26,812 nt of DNA. Source: Prolixibacteraceae bacterium UBA5740 (GTDB taxonomy: Bacteria; Bacteroidota; Bacteroidia; Bacteroidales; Prolixibacteraceae). Within the stretch, counting starts at the first letter, position 1; each line of letters opens with the position of its first letter. The stretch is taken from assembly GCA_002419285.1 (NCBI GenBank), contig DIFU01000116.1, forward strand, positions 1 through 26,812, written 5' to 3'. Below, one piece after another: positions 16,601 through 24,911 of this stretch. Position numbers and translations under genes: made by a program. The notes below the pieces were generated by a model. That model did not search any database. It saw nothing but the letters and a program-made list of their open reading frames with translations, and was not told the origin of the DNA.

Positions 16601-17021
16601 CGCTGGGGGGCGCGATAATCAGCCAGGCATTGCCTGAGCCTGCCTTTACCTCAAACCCTCCTTCATGATCGGTCACTGCAGGAAGGTCGAAGGAGCCCTC
16701 GATACTCACGGATACATTTGGCAAAGGTTCATTGGAGGCATTGACAATTTTTCCTCTTACCAGTATGGAATCCTGTGCATCCAGTGAAAGAAAGCTGAGT
16801 ATGAAAACAGCGGTTATCATAACGGTTTTCACCGGATTGGTTAAGGTCAGTAATTTGTTCATCATGGTTAGGTATTGCATTTGGTCGCAAGGTGTTCCAC
16901 TCCGCACAAGAATGGGCCTCCCGGCAACACTATACTTAATTTTAATAATACTCTCAATGCGGTTCATCATCCCGTAAAGCCTGCCTGAAAACATGTTTAT
17001 ATAAAATGACATTCTTTTCAT
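13692..17021 (-). CDS. SusC/RagA-family TonB-dependent transporter (second pair)
   Basis: A 22-strand outer-membrane barrel that imports oligosaccharides with energy from TonB. The mature protein begins with a carboxypeptidase-regulatory-like domain (VRGKIVNASNEPLPNVSV), then a plug with LIRGANSLSTSNQPLYIIDGIPM, and the barrel to the terminal FIVGIKLGL. A late DGIINEFDKTSIGN segment is typical of the family. The start is uncertain. ATG 17021 is 8 bases after the upstream stop and gives 1109 residues, but the signal peptide (MMNKLLTLTNPVKTVMITAVFILSFLSLDAQ region) begins at Met53, so ATG 16865 or 16862 (about 1057 residues) fits a normal signal peptide better. It forms a pair with the downstream SusD and follows two FAS1 lipoprotein genes in the same operon. 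Confidence 0.95.
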   Translation of the reverse strand: MKRMSFYINMFSGRLYGMMNRIESIIKIKYSVAGRPILVRSGTPCDQMQYLTMMNKLLTLTNPVKTVMITAVFILSFLSLDAQDSILVRGKIVNASNEPLPNVSVSIEGSFDLPAVTDHEGGFEVKAGSGNAWLIIAPPSGFKNKREYLNNRQDLVIYLTPTDLVSGSDQLNILANTVLRKDLLSAYSSLNTNDIHKSAAMSVDQYMQGRTPGVHVTNRSGHPSSGAITLIRGANSLSTSNQPLYIIDGIPMTPPGTFGSNLEGYSYNPLMGVNVLDISKTTIIMDPAITAAYGSKASNGLVIIETLDPSATQTTIELDVRSGVSLAPSNFIPQLNASQHKTLATEMLFSSGMFSERVRELYPNLYLELTDQRFIEYQHDTDWQKEVFNNSMFSNVNILVKGGDEIARYGLSFGYMDYDGIIKETGYQGYNLRFVSLLNIFTWLRMNASVSLNYNTSNLKESAVVGETSPILSALHKSPMLNPYKYDLEGNRLTLLADVDELGVSNPLSVIQNYSAANSNYYFISTIGLDASVNKYWRINSAFGLTYNILKEQIFMPNLGMEHYYNDEAYNVAKASNNSITAFNNNTYAHYDRKFGNDHVLTSTTGVNIMSNNFEFDWGLTKNAHENDQYRMLQDGTANLREIGGENRKWTWLSFYENLRYAYKDRYLATVSLSFDGSSRVGDNAANTIKAGGVPFGLFYSGGLGWRISSESFLKEAAWIEELKVRVSAGQTGNDDIGESNATRYYNAIKFRETVGLYPATLANEELTYERVTQLNAGVDLGLWGNRFTVSVDAFQSTTNDMLIYTPLEAYFGYGFRPENGGQLVNKGWEISTFARLVNGRNFKWDVQANVSGIQNEITEIKGDKLVVDIPGGQIVNMTGAAANSFYGYIFEGVYSTTEEAQASGLRNNRNFPYGAGDARFKDISGPNGSPDGIINEFDKTSIGNALPEYFGGLNNSFTYKRWNLSAFFQFVSGNEVFNYVRFKNEEMTGLANQSANVLNRWQYEGHQTDVPRALWNDPIGNSNFSTRWIEDGSYLRIKNVSLSYTVPNEFLAFRNAQFYITANNIFTFSRYLGYDPEFGYSQQQVNQGIDYGLTPQPRQFIVGIKLGL

Positions 17022-17029
17022 TTGGCTGA

Positions 17030-18568
17030 TTATTTCTGTGGCAGATACTCAATATAGTCAATCACCAGACCATTGCTTGGCACATTGGCAGGTCCCTTAT
17101 ATTCAAACCTCACATTCGCCCTTCCATATTCCTCGATATTCTCAACCCAGAAATCAAAACGGTTGAAACGTCCTTCAGGAAGGAATCGGATACCGGTCTG
17201 CACACTGTTCAAGATGCCTCTGGAGGTTATGTATTGGTAATAGTTGAAGGACCGCACCAATTCACCGTTGACATAAATGTCATACAATCCGCCCACATCC
17301 ATATGTGTCCTCACAACCACACGGTACTTCCTTGGGAAAAGATTTGGCGATTTAAAATCTATATTGAATCGTCCTGAATATCCCTTGATAAAGCCAACAT
17401 TAAGGATCGAGTCCTTGGATGCGCCCTGGATATATTGTCTCAAGGGGGCAAACGACTGATCACTGACCACTTTAACGCTCTCTTGCCTCCAGGAATATTT
17501 ATTGACGCCTGTCTCCCTCACAAAAGACTCTCCCTCTTGTCTTTGCCTTCCCGAGTATAATGAATCCGGAATCACAAAATCAGCATAGTCATAGGCATAT
17601 CCGTTACTGCATATGGTCTTGTTTATGGGTGTATAAAGAATGGCAACACTATCTCCCATGATATTTGCAAGTTTCAGGGTATCCTTATGGGGAGGTTTCA
17701 CAAATTCTGATTCTTCCAATTGATTCAGGAATACCCCGTATTTCAGGAGATGAGGAATCAGGATCTCATTCTGCCATTCAACTGGAATATCGGAATGGGT
17801 TTGAAAACTGCCTCCCAGGTTCTGAGCCATGATTGACAAGGCGTTCTCATATTTTTCCTTTTGTGGAAACACAATGGTTGCAGTGATGTTTCGAAGTTCC
17901 TGTTTTACCGGAAAATACTTCATCTCAAAATTGTTGATGACGACAGCCACTGTATCATATATCGTATTTCCCTCATCATCAAATCCAATCGGCCGGCTTT
18001 TTTCCCTATCCAAAACGATCGAGTCCTTGCTGTCGATATAACCTCTCAGAATCGGATTGTTCAGGACATAAAATTCGTACAGGTTCGGCCGGGGAACGGC
18101 AACCTGGTCCATTTTGAAAAATTTGCCGTTACGGTACAAAGGACTTTCAAATTTAAGAACAATGCCATCCATCGTGAGTTTACTGCCTGATCGTTCAATC
18201 AGCGCAAGTTTCTCGGCCAGTGTCTGAAGCCTTCTTTTACCGGTTATGCTTGCAGGCTGGACAAAACTCATGGCAATATGATAATCGAGAATATCCCTGG
18301 TAAAAACCTTGGAAGCCTGCAAACTTGCTATAGCTTCATTCGTAGGAATAAAAAATGTATGGATAATGCGGGTTGTAAACAATGAATCATACTTGTATTG
18401 CTTGATCAAACCCACAAATGAGGAAATCTCAGGGTCACTCTGCATAACTTCCCAAACATCCTGATCAACGGTTTCAGGAATGTCATTATAGTGATTATCC
18501 CAATAATCGGAGCAGCCCCAGAAGAGTAACACGAAGATAATTGCTGTTAATCCTGATATCTTTTTCAT
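17030..18568 (-). CDS. Fasciclin (FAS1) lipoprotein with C-terminal beta-sandwich, one
   Basis: This 512-residue surface-type lipoprotein has a signal peptide with lipobox FWGC (Cys19), followed by the acidic and aromatic SDYWDNHYND. A first FAS1 domain (about 35-215) shows the H1 motif HTFFIPTNEAI at 70-80. A second, degenerate FAS1 unit (about 215-340) has ATIVFPQKEKYENAL and the H2-like SNGYAYDYADFVIP (321-334). The C-terminal part (about 355-512) looks like a galactose-binding-type jelly roll: RKYRVVVRTHMDVGGLYDIYVNGE and LVIDYIEYLP. FAS1 domains serve in adhesion and protein or glycan contact; in a Sus operon a surface glycan-binding role is the best inference. The gene lies 10 bases after the preceding FAS1 gene and before a SusC gene, so it should be part of the same transport complex or surface layer. 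No enzyme motif is visible. Confidence 0.88.
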   Translation of the reverse strand: MKKISGLTAIIFVLLFWGCSDYWDNHYNDIPETVDQDVWEVMQSDPEISSFVGLIKQYKYDSLFTTRIIHTFFIPTNEAIASLQASKVFTRDILDYHIAMSFVQPASITGKRRLQTLAEKLALIERSGSKLTMDGIVLKFESPLYRNGKFFKMDQVAVPRPNLYEFYVLNNPILRGYIDSKDSIVLDREKSRPIGFDDEGNTIYDTVAVVINNFEMKYFPVKQELRNITATIVFPQKEKYENALSIMAQNLGGSFQTHSDIPVEWQNEILIPHLLKYGVFLNQLEESEFVKPPHKDTLKLANIMGDSVAILYTPINKTICSNGYAYDYADFVIPDSLYSGRQRQEGESFVRETGVNKYSWRQESVKVVSDQSFAPLRQYIQGASKDSILNVGFIKGYSGRFNIDFKSPNLFPRKYRVVVRTHMDVGGLYDIYVNGELVRSFNYYQYITSRGILNSVQTGIRFLPEGRFNRFDFWVENIEEYGRANVRFEYKGPANVPSNGLVIDYIEYLPQK

Positions 18569-18578
18569 TGTCTACAAT

Positions 18579-20147
18579 TTATACGGGTTCAAACCTGACA
18601 TAATCCCAACGGAAAATCCCTGGTATTAATGATACGATCTCAATTGTGTGTTCCTCGAACCGCAGAAAATCAACAGTTCCAAGCTCTTTTCTTGCATAGG
18701 GGTTCGACGAACTTCCACCAGTGGTTAAGTCAACCAGACCTCCAATTTTCTTTCCATCAAGAAATACTTCAACCAGCGCATTGGCAGCATTACTGGCGTG
18801 TGCACCAAGAAATACACGGTATTTCCCCTGAACAATCTTAGGCATACGATAGGAAATCCTGAAATCACCATTGATGATCAGGTAATCCTGATTCCAGGCA
18901 AGTTCTGCAGGATCGTCTGATTTTACGAAAAATAAGTCAGCACCTGACCAGGTAATATTGTTCAGAATATCCGGATCCTTGATTTGAAAACTACCCCCCT
19001 CTGCCCTGAATTCATTAAAGGCAGGCTCTTCCCAAAACTCATAATTTCGAATGGCACGAACCGGTGGTTGCTGTCGCATCATTTGATTCACAAAATGAAC
19101 CGGGCCACTTTGGGTGATCAGGTTGCTGGCATCATACAGGATTCCCACATAGTCAATAATGGTGGTATCACCCTGATGGACGATGATATTGAAAACTTCC
19201 TGTCCTTTATTGATGGCAATATCAATTCCCAAGCCATTTACATTGAGTGGGATATCCGAATAAGTGTTATAGTTGGTGGCAACCCCCTCGAAATTATCGA
19301 GGAACATGCTTCCCTCAAGTATATGGTAGGCGACAAAGTTGTACAAGGGATTGGTCACAGAGGTATAATTGCTGTTATTGGGACTTATCCTCGCAGCCAG
19401 ATCATCAAAGTTGTTGATGTTGAATTTCTTGAAAATCGAATCATGCTCAACCATCAGGGTACTTGCCCTCAAATTTCTCTCATCTGTTTTCAGGTTGATG
19501 TTCAGTGTATCTTTCAATCCCGTTCTTTCAACCGCTTCCCTGAAGATGGTGTATCCCGGATTCTGTGTCAGCCATGTATATGACGTAAAGGTAATCGGGG
19601 TAAGCGCATTTTCAATGACGTGCACATACCCATTGGATACTTCAATATTTGGCTTAATGATAGCGGCCTGGTTATTGATTTTATAATAGGAAGTATCCGG
19701 AAGGATCACAAAACTGACCGTGAGCTGGTCACCCGATAAGGTATATTCAGGTAATGCGCCAAATGGAAAGTCGTTGGTCATGATCCCCAGGTTCAGAACA
19801 TGGAACCGGCTGAATGCTTCAACATACGCCTGATTATTCAACAAGTCGTTCAGTGAGTTGAACTGGCTGCTTTGCTGTATAAACCTCTCAATTGCCTCAT
19901 TCGTAGGCAGGAAAAGTGTGTAATCGACACCATTTGGATTATAGGCACTCAGTGTTTTGTCGATCCCACCCTTTTCAAGAATGGACAGGAAGCTGGTAAA
20001 CTGATCCTTATTTTCTTCATCGATGATATAATCATAAATTGTCATGTTGACCATATCCTCAAAACCGGCATCAATCTCCTTTTCCTCACATGAAAAAAGC
20101 ATTGCCAGGCCAATGATATAAGTGATTATAAACAGTCTTCTTTTCAT
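18579..20147 (-). CDS. Fasciclin (FAS1) lipoprotein with C-terminal beta-sandwich, two
   Basis: The 522-residue product has lipobox MLFSC (Cys20) followed by EEKE, an acidic stretch like the export signal of surface lipoproteins in this phylum. FAS1 domain one (about 33-185) has H1 YTLFLPTNEAIERF (77-90) and H2 SNGYVHVIENALTP (171-184). A second FAS1 domain (about 188-355) ends with GPVHFVNQMM. The C-terminal domain (about 365-522) is a predicted beta-sandwich with GKYRVFLGAHASNAANALVE, FLDGKKIGG and a closing WDYVRFEPV, and is clearly related in layout to the C-terminus of the neighbouring FAS1 lipoprotein. It begins 2 bases after the SusD stop and ends 10 bases before the next gene, so it is tightly co-transcribed. 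A likely role is surface binding of a glycan or glycoconjugate for the adjoining SusC/D pair; this is inferred from position and domain type only. Confidence 0.9.
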   Translation of the reverse strand: MKRRLFIITYIIGLAMLFSCEEKEIDAGFEDMVNMTIYDYIIDEENKDQFTSFLSILEKGGIDKTLSAYNPNGVDYTLFLPTNEAIERFIQQSSQFNSLNDLLNNQAYVEAFSRFHVLNLGIMTNDFPFGALPEYTLSGDQLTVSFVILPDTSYYKINNQAAIIKPNIEVSNGYVHVIENALTPITFTSYTWLTQNPGYTIFREAVERTGLKDTLNINLKTDERNLRASTLMVEHDSIFKKFNINNFDDLAARISPNNSNYTSVTNPLYNFVAYHILEGSMFLDNFEGVATNYNTYSDIPLNVNGLGIDIAINKGQEVFNIIVHQGDTTIIDYVGILYDASNLITQSGPVHFVNQMMRQQPPVRAIRNYEFWEEPAFNEFRAEGGSFQIKDPDILNNITWSGADLFFVKSDDPAELAWNQDYLIINGDFRISYRMPKIVQGKYRVFLGAHASNAANALVEVFLDGKKIGGLVDLTTGGSSSNPYARKELGTVDFLRFEEHTIEIVSLIPGIFRWDYVRFEPV

Positions 20148-20149
20148 GG

Positions 20150-21619
20150 CTAGAAATTATAATAAGGATTCTGAACAAGATTTTTATTTCTCTCCAACTC
20201 AACATCGTAAATTGGCATATACCAGCCCAGGGGATTGGTCAGTTTCACAGCCAGGATCCTCTTTTGGGTAGAGGGCACATTCCTGACGATTACTTCAATC
20301 AGTTTCTCCTTTCTTGCAAAATTGTTGCGTCTGCCCATTCGAAGTAAGTCGAACCAGCGTTTTCCTTCGAAGGCCAGTTCAAGTGCTCTTTCGTCCATGA
20401 TGGCATCTTCATAAGCTGAAGCCGAATTTGGTAGTGAGAGTGGCGCAACGTCAGCCCTTTCCCTTATGGTATTGATTATCTCCAATGCCTCCGGAAAGCG
20501 ATTCAGCTGTGAAAGAGCCTCTGCTTTCATTAACATCACATCAGCCAAGCGATATACAATCCAGTTGGCGCTGAACTGGTCGGTACCTGTTCTCACGGTA
20601 TTGCCATCCGGTGCACTTCCCACATACTTCCAGATTATAAAATCGCTCTCACCATATTTTTTGATTGAGCTGTCTTCACCCCTGACAAGCTCACGTGTAT
20701 ATTGCCTGGCAAAAAGTTCAAGTGCTGTTTGACTTGGATCGTAGTTGTATGCGAATCGGTTTGTCATCCCATACATGCTGTTGTTTTGGTTCTTGCTCTG
20801 ATCGAACTGAAATTCAAAAATACTTTCCAATGAGTTCCCGGGATAGAACATTTCAAACCATTTGCCACTGGGCATGAGAACAATCTCCTTATTCGATTCA
20901 ATACGGCTGACATACTCAATTACTTTTTCGTATTGAAAATTCCACAGTGCGATATCAGCCAGTAATGCATCAAAGGCTGCCTTTGATGCACGGCCTTTTA
21001 CCTCGGATAGGGTAGCATATCCGTCGGCAATGGCAAAATTCCGGTTTTCTTCAAGGTCTTTGACGATCTGGGCAATAATGACTGATTCATCCGATTTGGG
21101 AATATAAAAATCGGTATCATCCGTTTCAGATGGTTCCAGGATCAGGGGAACATCCTTGTAAATCCGAATCAGGTAGAAATAGGTAAGTGACCTGAGGAAA
21201 TATGCCTCAGCCATCATACCCTTCAATTGGTAATCAGTATAGGTATTATCGATTTCCTTGACAAGTGGTGCATTTCTGATCACCTCATTGCAATAGTTGA
21301 TGACCTGGTAGAACTGGTTCCAGTTAGCCATCCAGTTATCGGGATAAATGTTGTTCTGGGCAATTTTCCGATGGGCGTCATTCTGGTTGATATCACCGGC
21401 AACCATATCAGCCCTGATCTCGCCAAAAACAAACATCAGTCCGTCAAGCTTTGACATAAACTCATAGGCACCCATGAGAACCGCATCCACATCCTCCTTG
21501 GTTTTCCAGAATTCTTCACGGATCAGACCCTGAGGTGGAATCAGTTCAAGCCAATCATTGCAGGATGTATTAACAAAAACGGCTAAAACCACAAGTAAAT
21601 ATTTTATTTTATTTTTCAT
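20150..21619 (-). CDS. SusD/RagB-family glycan-binding lipoprotein (first pair)
   Basis: A 489-residue SusD homologue, of ordinary length for the family. I chose ATG 21619 (MKNKIKYLLVVLAVF) over a TTG three codons earlier at 21628. The lipobox NTSC puts the lipidated cysteine at residue 20, followed by NDWLELIPPQGL, a sequence very typical of SusD N-termini. TPR-like helices include AYFLRSLTYFYLIRIYKDVP, and the C-terminal family signature is DAIMDERALELAFEGKRWFDLLRMGR, ending in NLVQNPYYNF. The gene follows the SusC gene by 22 bases and precedes a FAS1 lipoprotein gene by 2 bases. It should cap the SusC barrel and bind the incoming oligosaccharide. It differs strongly from the second SusD in length and sequence, so the two pairs are not a recent duplication. 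Confidence 0.96.
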   Translation of the reverse strand: MKNKIKYLLVVLAVFVNTSCNDWLELIPPQGLIREEFWKTKEDVDAVLMGAYEFMSKLDGLMFVFGEIRADMVAGDINQNDAHRKIAQNNIYPDNWMANWNQFYQVINYCNEVIRNAPLVKEIDNTYTDYQLKGMMAEAYFLRSLTYFYLIRIYKDVPLILEPSETDDTDFYIPKSDESVIIAQIVKDLEENRNFAIADGYATLSEVKGRASKAAFDALLADIALWNFQYEKVIEYVSRIESNKEIVLMPSGKWFEMFYPGNSLESIFEFQFDQSKNQNNSMYGMTNRFAYNYDPSQTALELFARQYTRELVRGEDSSIKKYGESDFIIWKYVGSAPDGNTVRTGTDQFSANWIVYRLADVMLMKAEALSQLNRFPEALEIINTIRERADVAPLSLPNSASAYEDAIMDERALELAFEGKRWFDLLRMGRRNNFARKEKLIEVIVRNVPSTQKRILAVKLTNPLGWYMPIYDVELERNKNLVQNPYYNF

Positions 21620-21641
21620 CGTTTCCAATTTTTAATGATCG

Positions 21642-24600
21642 TTAGAAACCAACAGAAAGGCTGAAAGTAAAGGTCTTTGGCGGAGGGGTGTTAGCCCTGT
21701 CTACACCAATCCAGAATGGGTCACTGGCATCCTGGCCAATTTCAGGGTCCTGACCTGTATAATTGGTAAAGGTGAAGAGTTTTCTGGCGCTTAAGGCAAT
21801 GCTCAAACTACGTAATCCGAGGTTGCTGCATACCCGTTGTGGGAGACGATAACCAAACTTGACGTTATTCAGCCTGATAAAATCTCCTTTCTCAACATAC
21901 CTGTCAGATCCAAGGTTATTGGCCGGATGGTTCATGTATGCCCTGGGTAACATTCCAGGTTCATCCTGTCCTTGAACCCTCCAGCGGCTCAATACTGCCT
22001 TGCTCTGGTTGTTCCGGTTATTCATGCCTTCCGTTTCAATGGCAACTCCATTAATAATGTCAAATCCCAAACGATAATGGAATCCCAGTGATAAATCCCA
22101 GCTCTTATATCGCATGGATGTACCAAAACCTCCAATGAAGTTAGGGTTTGAGTCACCAATATAAACCACATCATTCAGGTCAATCACACCGTCATGATTC
22201 ACATCTTCATATCTGGCATCTCCACCCTTAAAAATATAAGTTCCCTGGTATGTCAAAGGTATCGGTGCTCCATCAGTGTCTTTCATCATGTTGCCATCAG
22301 CATCTGTGGCTATAGCATCTTGGTCATTTGCCCAGATGCCCAGATACCTGAAACCAAAGAATGATCCGATGGGTTCCCCTTCAACCACCCTGCGCGGATA
22401 CTGACCATTTCCGATAGAGGTCGAACGCTCCGTGTTAAAGTTTTCGGGCAGCTTATTAAAGGAGTTAATATTTTGAGATGTATTGAAATCGAGATTGAGG
22501 GTAAAGTCTTTCTTGTTGATGACCCTCCAGTTCATCATCATCTCCCAACCTCTGTTTTCCATCTCGCCACCATTGAGCAGGCTCAAGGTGTTATAACCCG
22601 AAGAGGTCGGAATGGGATAACCATAGAAGAGAAGATCGGTAGTTAGTTTCCTATAAAAATCTGCATTCAGGAAGAATCGTTCATCAAACAGGTTAATCTC
22701 GAAACCGACATTGGTTGATGAAATGGTTTCCCACTTCAGGTTATTCAGCTGAATGTTATTGGGAACGATGGAAGGGTTATTGATATAAGCACCCGTATTG
22801 GTTGAAATATAGGAAGCAAAACGGGCATAAGGATCACCTGGTTGACGACCTGCCAAACCCCAGCTTGCCTTGATTTTACTTTCACCTAACCATTCAAGGG
22901 TCTCAAGCCATGGTTCACTGGAAAAACGCCATGCACCCGATAATCCGGCAAAGGTTCCCCAACGGTTGTTGGAACCAAAGGATGAGTTGCCATCAGCCCT
23001 AAAAATAGATTGGACCATGTACCTGTCGAGCAATTTGTAATTCACATTTAATGATCCTGCCACATCCCGGGCTTCACCCGTGCCGGTACCGATCCAGTTG
23101 ATCTGGGCATTGATGGCAGGGTCCTGGATATTGGTACTTGGAGTACGGTTACTTTGGATATTCAGCCATTCATAACTCGATTGGTTGGTGATCCAGGTGG
23201 CAGCACCGGTCAACACATGCTTGTCGGTTCTGAATGGTGAATTAAATATCAATTGAGATTCTGTCTGGATAGAGGAATTGATATTGTTGCTTTCTTCAGC
23301 TTTATTAATATTCCAGGCCAGCCAGTCGGCACCTATGGCATTATAGGGAAGGTAGTTCTTCGATTTGGAACCAGTATACTGGAACGAAACGGTTTCATTG
23401 AATATGAGCCAGTCATTGATATTGTACCTCAACCTGAAAGTATTCGACAGTGTATTCTCATTCCGGTCGTTCTTTCCAAGATTGGCAACAGCGACAGGGT
23501 TGAAGAAAGTCGTACCATTTCCCTGGTAACTGTTGATCGGGTTGAAATATTCGCCGGTGAGGTTCCCATACTGGTCATGTTCCCAAATGCTCATATTGGG
23601 TGCCTTGATATAGGCCATTGAACGTATGTTCCTTCCATCAATGGAGACATTCCCGTCGACATTATTACCCGTATAGTTAAACTGGACCGTAAACAACAAG
23701 TTCCTTGAAAGAAAATAGTCGAGGTTGATACGTGTCGAAAACCTGTTGGCAGCCGTTCCGATAGTTGTACCCCCTTCATCCACATAACTCAGCGATGTAA
23801 AGTATCGGGTTCGTTCACCACCCCCGGAAATCTTAAAGTAATGGTCGTGGGTAATAGAATTCTGGGTAATTGCACCAATCCAGTCGGTATTGGCCGAATA
23901 GTTATGGAAATCGGCATATTCGGGATCATAGGCAATCTCCCTGGGTATGTCAAATACACCGAAGGCATTGTGCCATTGTTCGAGCTGCAGCATAATGTAC
24001 TCATCCCCGTTCAACATGGGAATGGCAGGTGGCTGAAAATTCATGGTATTCTTGTACTGGTAGTCGAACTGCACCTTCCCCATGCGTCCTTTGTGGGTCT
24101 CGATCAGCAACACACCGTCGGCGCCTCTCGAACCGTATACAGCAGTTGAGGCTGCATCCTTCAATACTTCAATTGACTTGATATCCTGTAAGGCGATATT
24201 GATCAGGTTACTGATATCTTCCTGGTCGGCCGATGCCAGGTCAAAGCCCTGCATTACACGGTCCTGGGGAACCCCATCAATCACGATCAATGGACGGCTG
24301 TTACCCATGGAACTGAGTCCCCTGATTACCAGGGAGGAACCTGATCCAGGGTCACCGGAGGCAGAGATAATGTCCAAACCCGATACTTTACCCTGAAGGG
24401 CATCAGCCGCCGAAACCAACCCTGATTCCGCCATTTCCATCAGGTCAATCTTTACGGTTGCAGAAGCATTATCCCGTTCATCGATATTGGTCAGACGGTT
24501 TGAAGTCTGTGCCTTGGCAGTAATGGTGACTTCACCAATTTCGACATCTGACGATTCAATTTCAATGACCATGGGCTTTGTTGCATCGGGCTTAACCTCT

Positions 24601-24863
24601 TTTGAGTTATACCCTATCACGCTAACCCGGATATTATTGGCCGAATTCCGCATCTCGAGAACAAAGTCACCATTGACGTTGGTAATGGTACCGTTAATGA
24701 CACGGTTTTCATTGTCAAACTCAATGATGTTTGCCCCGATAACGGTTGATTTGTCGCTCTTGTCAATAACCCTTCCCCTGATTACCAGTTTACCCTGCGG
24801 GAAAGCCTCCATAAAACAGAAGAGCGCCAATATGAGCAGTATGGTTTGTTTGATTCTTTTCAT
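21642..24863 (-). CDS. SusC/RagA-family TonB-dependent transporter (first pair)
   Basis: A 1073-residue outer-membrane transporter. The signal peptide (MKRIKQTILLILALFCFMEAFPQ) is followed by a carboxypeptidase-regulatory-like domain (about 25-110; VIRGRVIDKSDKSTVIGANI), a plug (about 115-260) with the family block LVIRGLSSMGNSRPLIVIDG and EVLKDAASTAVYGSRGADGV, and the barrel ending in the aromatic C-terminus FTFSLSVGF required for outer-membrane insertion. DVNHDGVIDLNDVVYIGD near residue 900 is a recurrent acidic loop in SusC proteins. It lies 48 bases after the multi-FAS1 gene and 22 bases before its SusD partner. Import of an oligosaccharide using TonB energy is the established family role; the substrate is not evident. 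No STN domain is present, so it is unlikely to signal to an anti-sigma factor by that route. Confidence 0.96.
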   Translation of the reverse strand: MKRIKQTILLILALFCFMEAFPQGKLVIRGRVIDKSDKSTVIGANIIEFDNENRVINGTITNVNGDFVLEMRNSANNIRVSVIGYNSKEVKPDATKPMVIEIESSDVEIGEVTITAKAQTSNRLTNIDERDNASATVKIDLMEMAESGLVSAADALQGKVSGLDIISASGDPGSGSSLVIRGLSSMGNSRPLIVIDGVPQDRVMQGFDLASADQEDISNLINIALQDIKSIEVLKDAASTAVYGSRGADGVLLIETHKGRMGKVQFDYQYKNTMNFQPPAIPMLNGDEYIMLQLEQWHNAFGVFDIPREIAYDPEYADFHNYSANTDWIGAITQNSITHDHYFKISGGGERTRYFTSLSYVDEGGTTIGTAANRFSTRINLDYFLSRNLLFTVQFNYTGNNVDGNVSIDGRNIRSMAYIKAPNMSIWEHDQYGNLTGEYFNPINSYQGNGTTFFNPVAVANLGKNDRNENTLSNTFRLRYNINDWLIFNETVSFQYTGSKSKNYLPYNAIGADWLAWNINKAEESNNINSSIQTESQLIFNSPFRTDKHVLTGAATWITNQSSYEWLNIQSNRTPSTNIQDPAINAQINWIGTGTGEARDVAGSLNVNYKLLDRYMVQSIFRADGNSSFGSNNRWGTFAGLSGAWRFSSEPWLETLEWLGESKIKASWGLAGRQPGDPYARFASYISTNTGAYINNPSIVPNNIQLNNLKWETISSTNVGFEINLFDERFFLNADFYRKLTTDLLFYGYPIPTSSGYNTLSLLNGGEMENRGWEMMMNWRVINKKDFTLNLDFNTSQNINSFNKLPENFNTERSTSIGNGQYPRRVVEGEPIGSFFGFRYLGIWANDQDAIATDADGNMMKDTDGAPIPLTYQGTYIFKGGDARYEDVNHDGVIDLNDVVYIGDSNPNFIGGFGTSMRYKSWDLSLGFHYRLGFDIINGVAIETEGMNNRNNQSKAVLSRWRVQGQDEPGMLPRAYMNHPANNLGSDRYVEKGDFIRLNNVKFGYRLPQRVCSNLGLRSLSIALSARKLFTFTNYTGQDPEIGQDASDPFWIGVDRANTPPPKTFTFSLSVGF

Positions 24864-24911
24864 TTCGTTCTAGCACCTTTGGTTTAGAAAATCAAGTATG
24901 GGCCATGATGG

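Noticed and set aside
18984..19583. 199-codon + strand frame opposite the FAS1 lipoprotein gene
   Set aside because: It is a mirror of the strongly supported FAS1 coding sequence, lacks any domain, and has no promoter.
11818..24863. Possible tandem duplication of a SusC/D unit
   Set aside because: Lengths and diagnostic stretches of the two pairs differ too much for a recent duplication.
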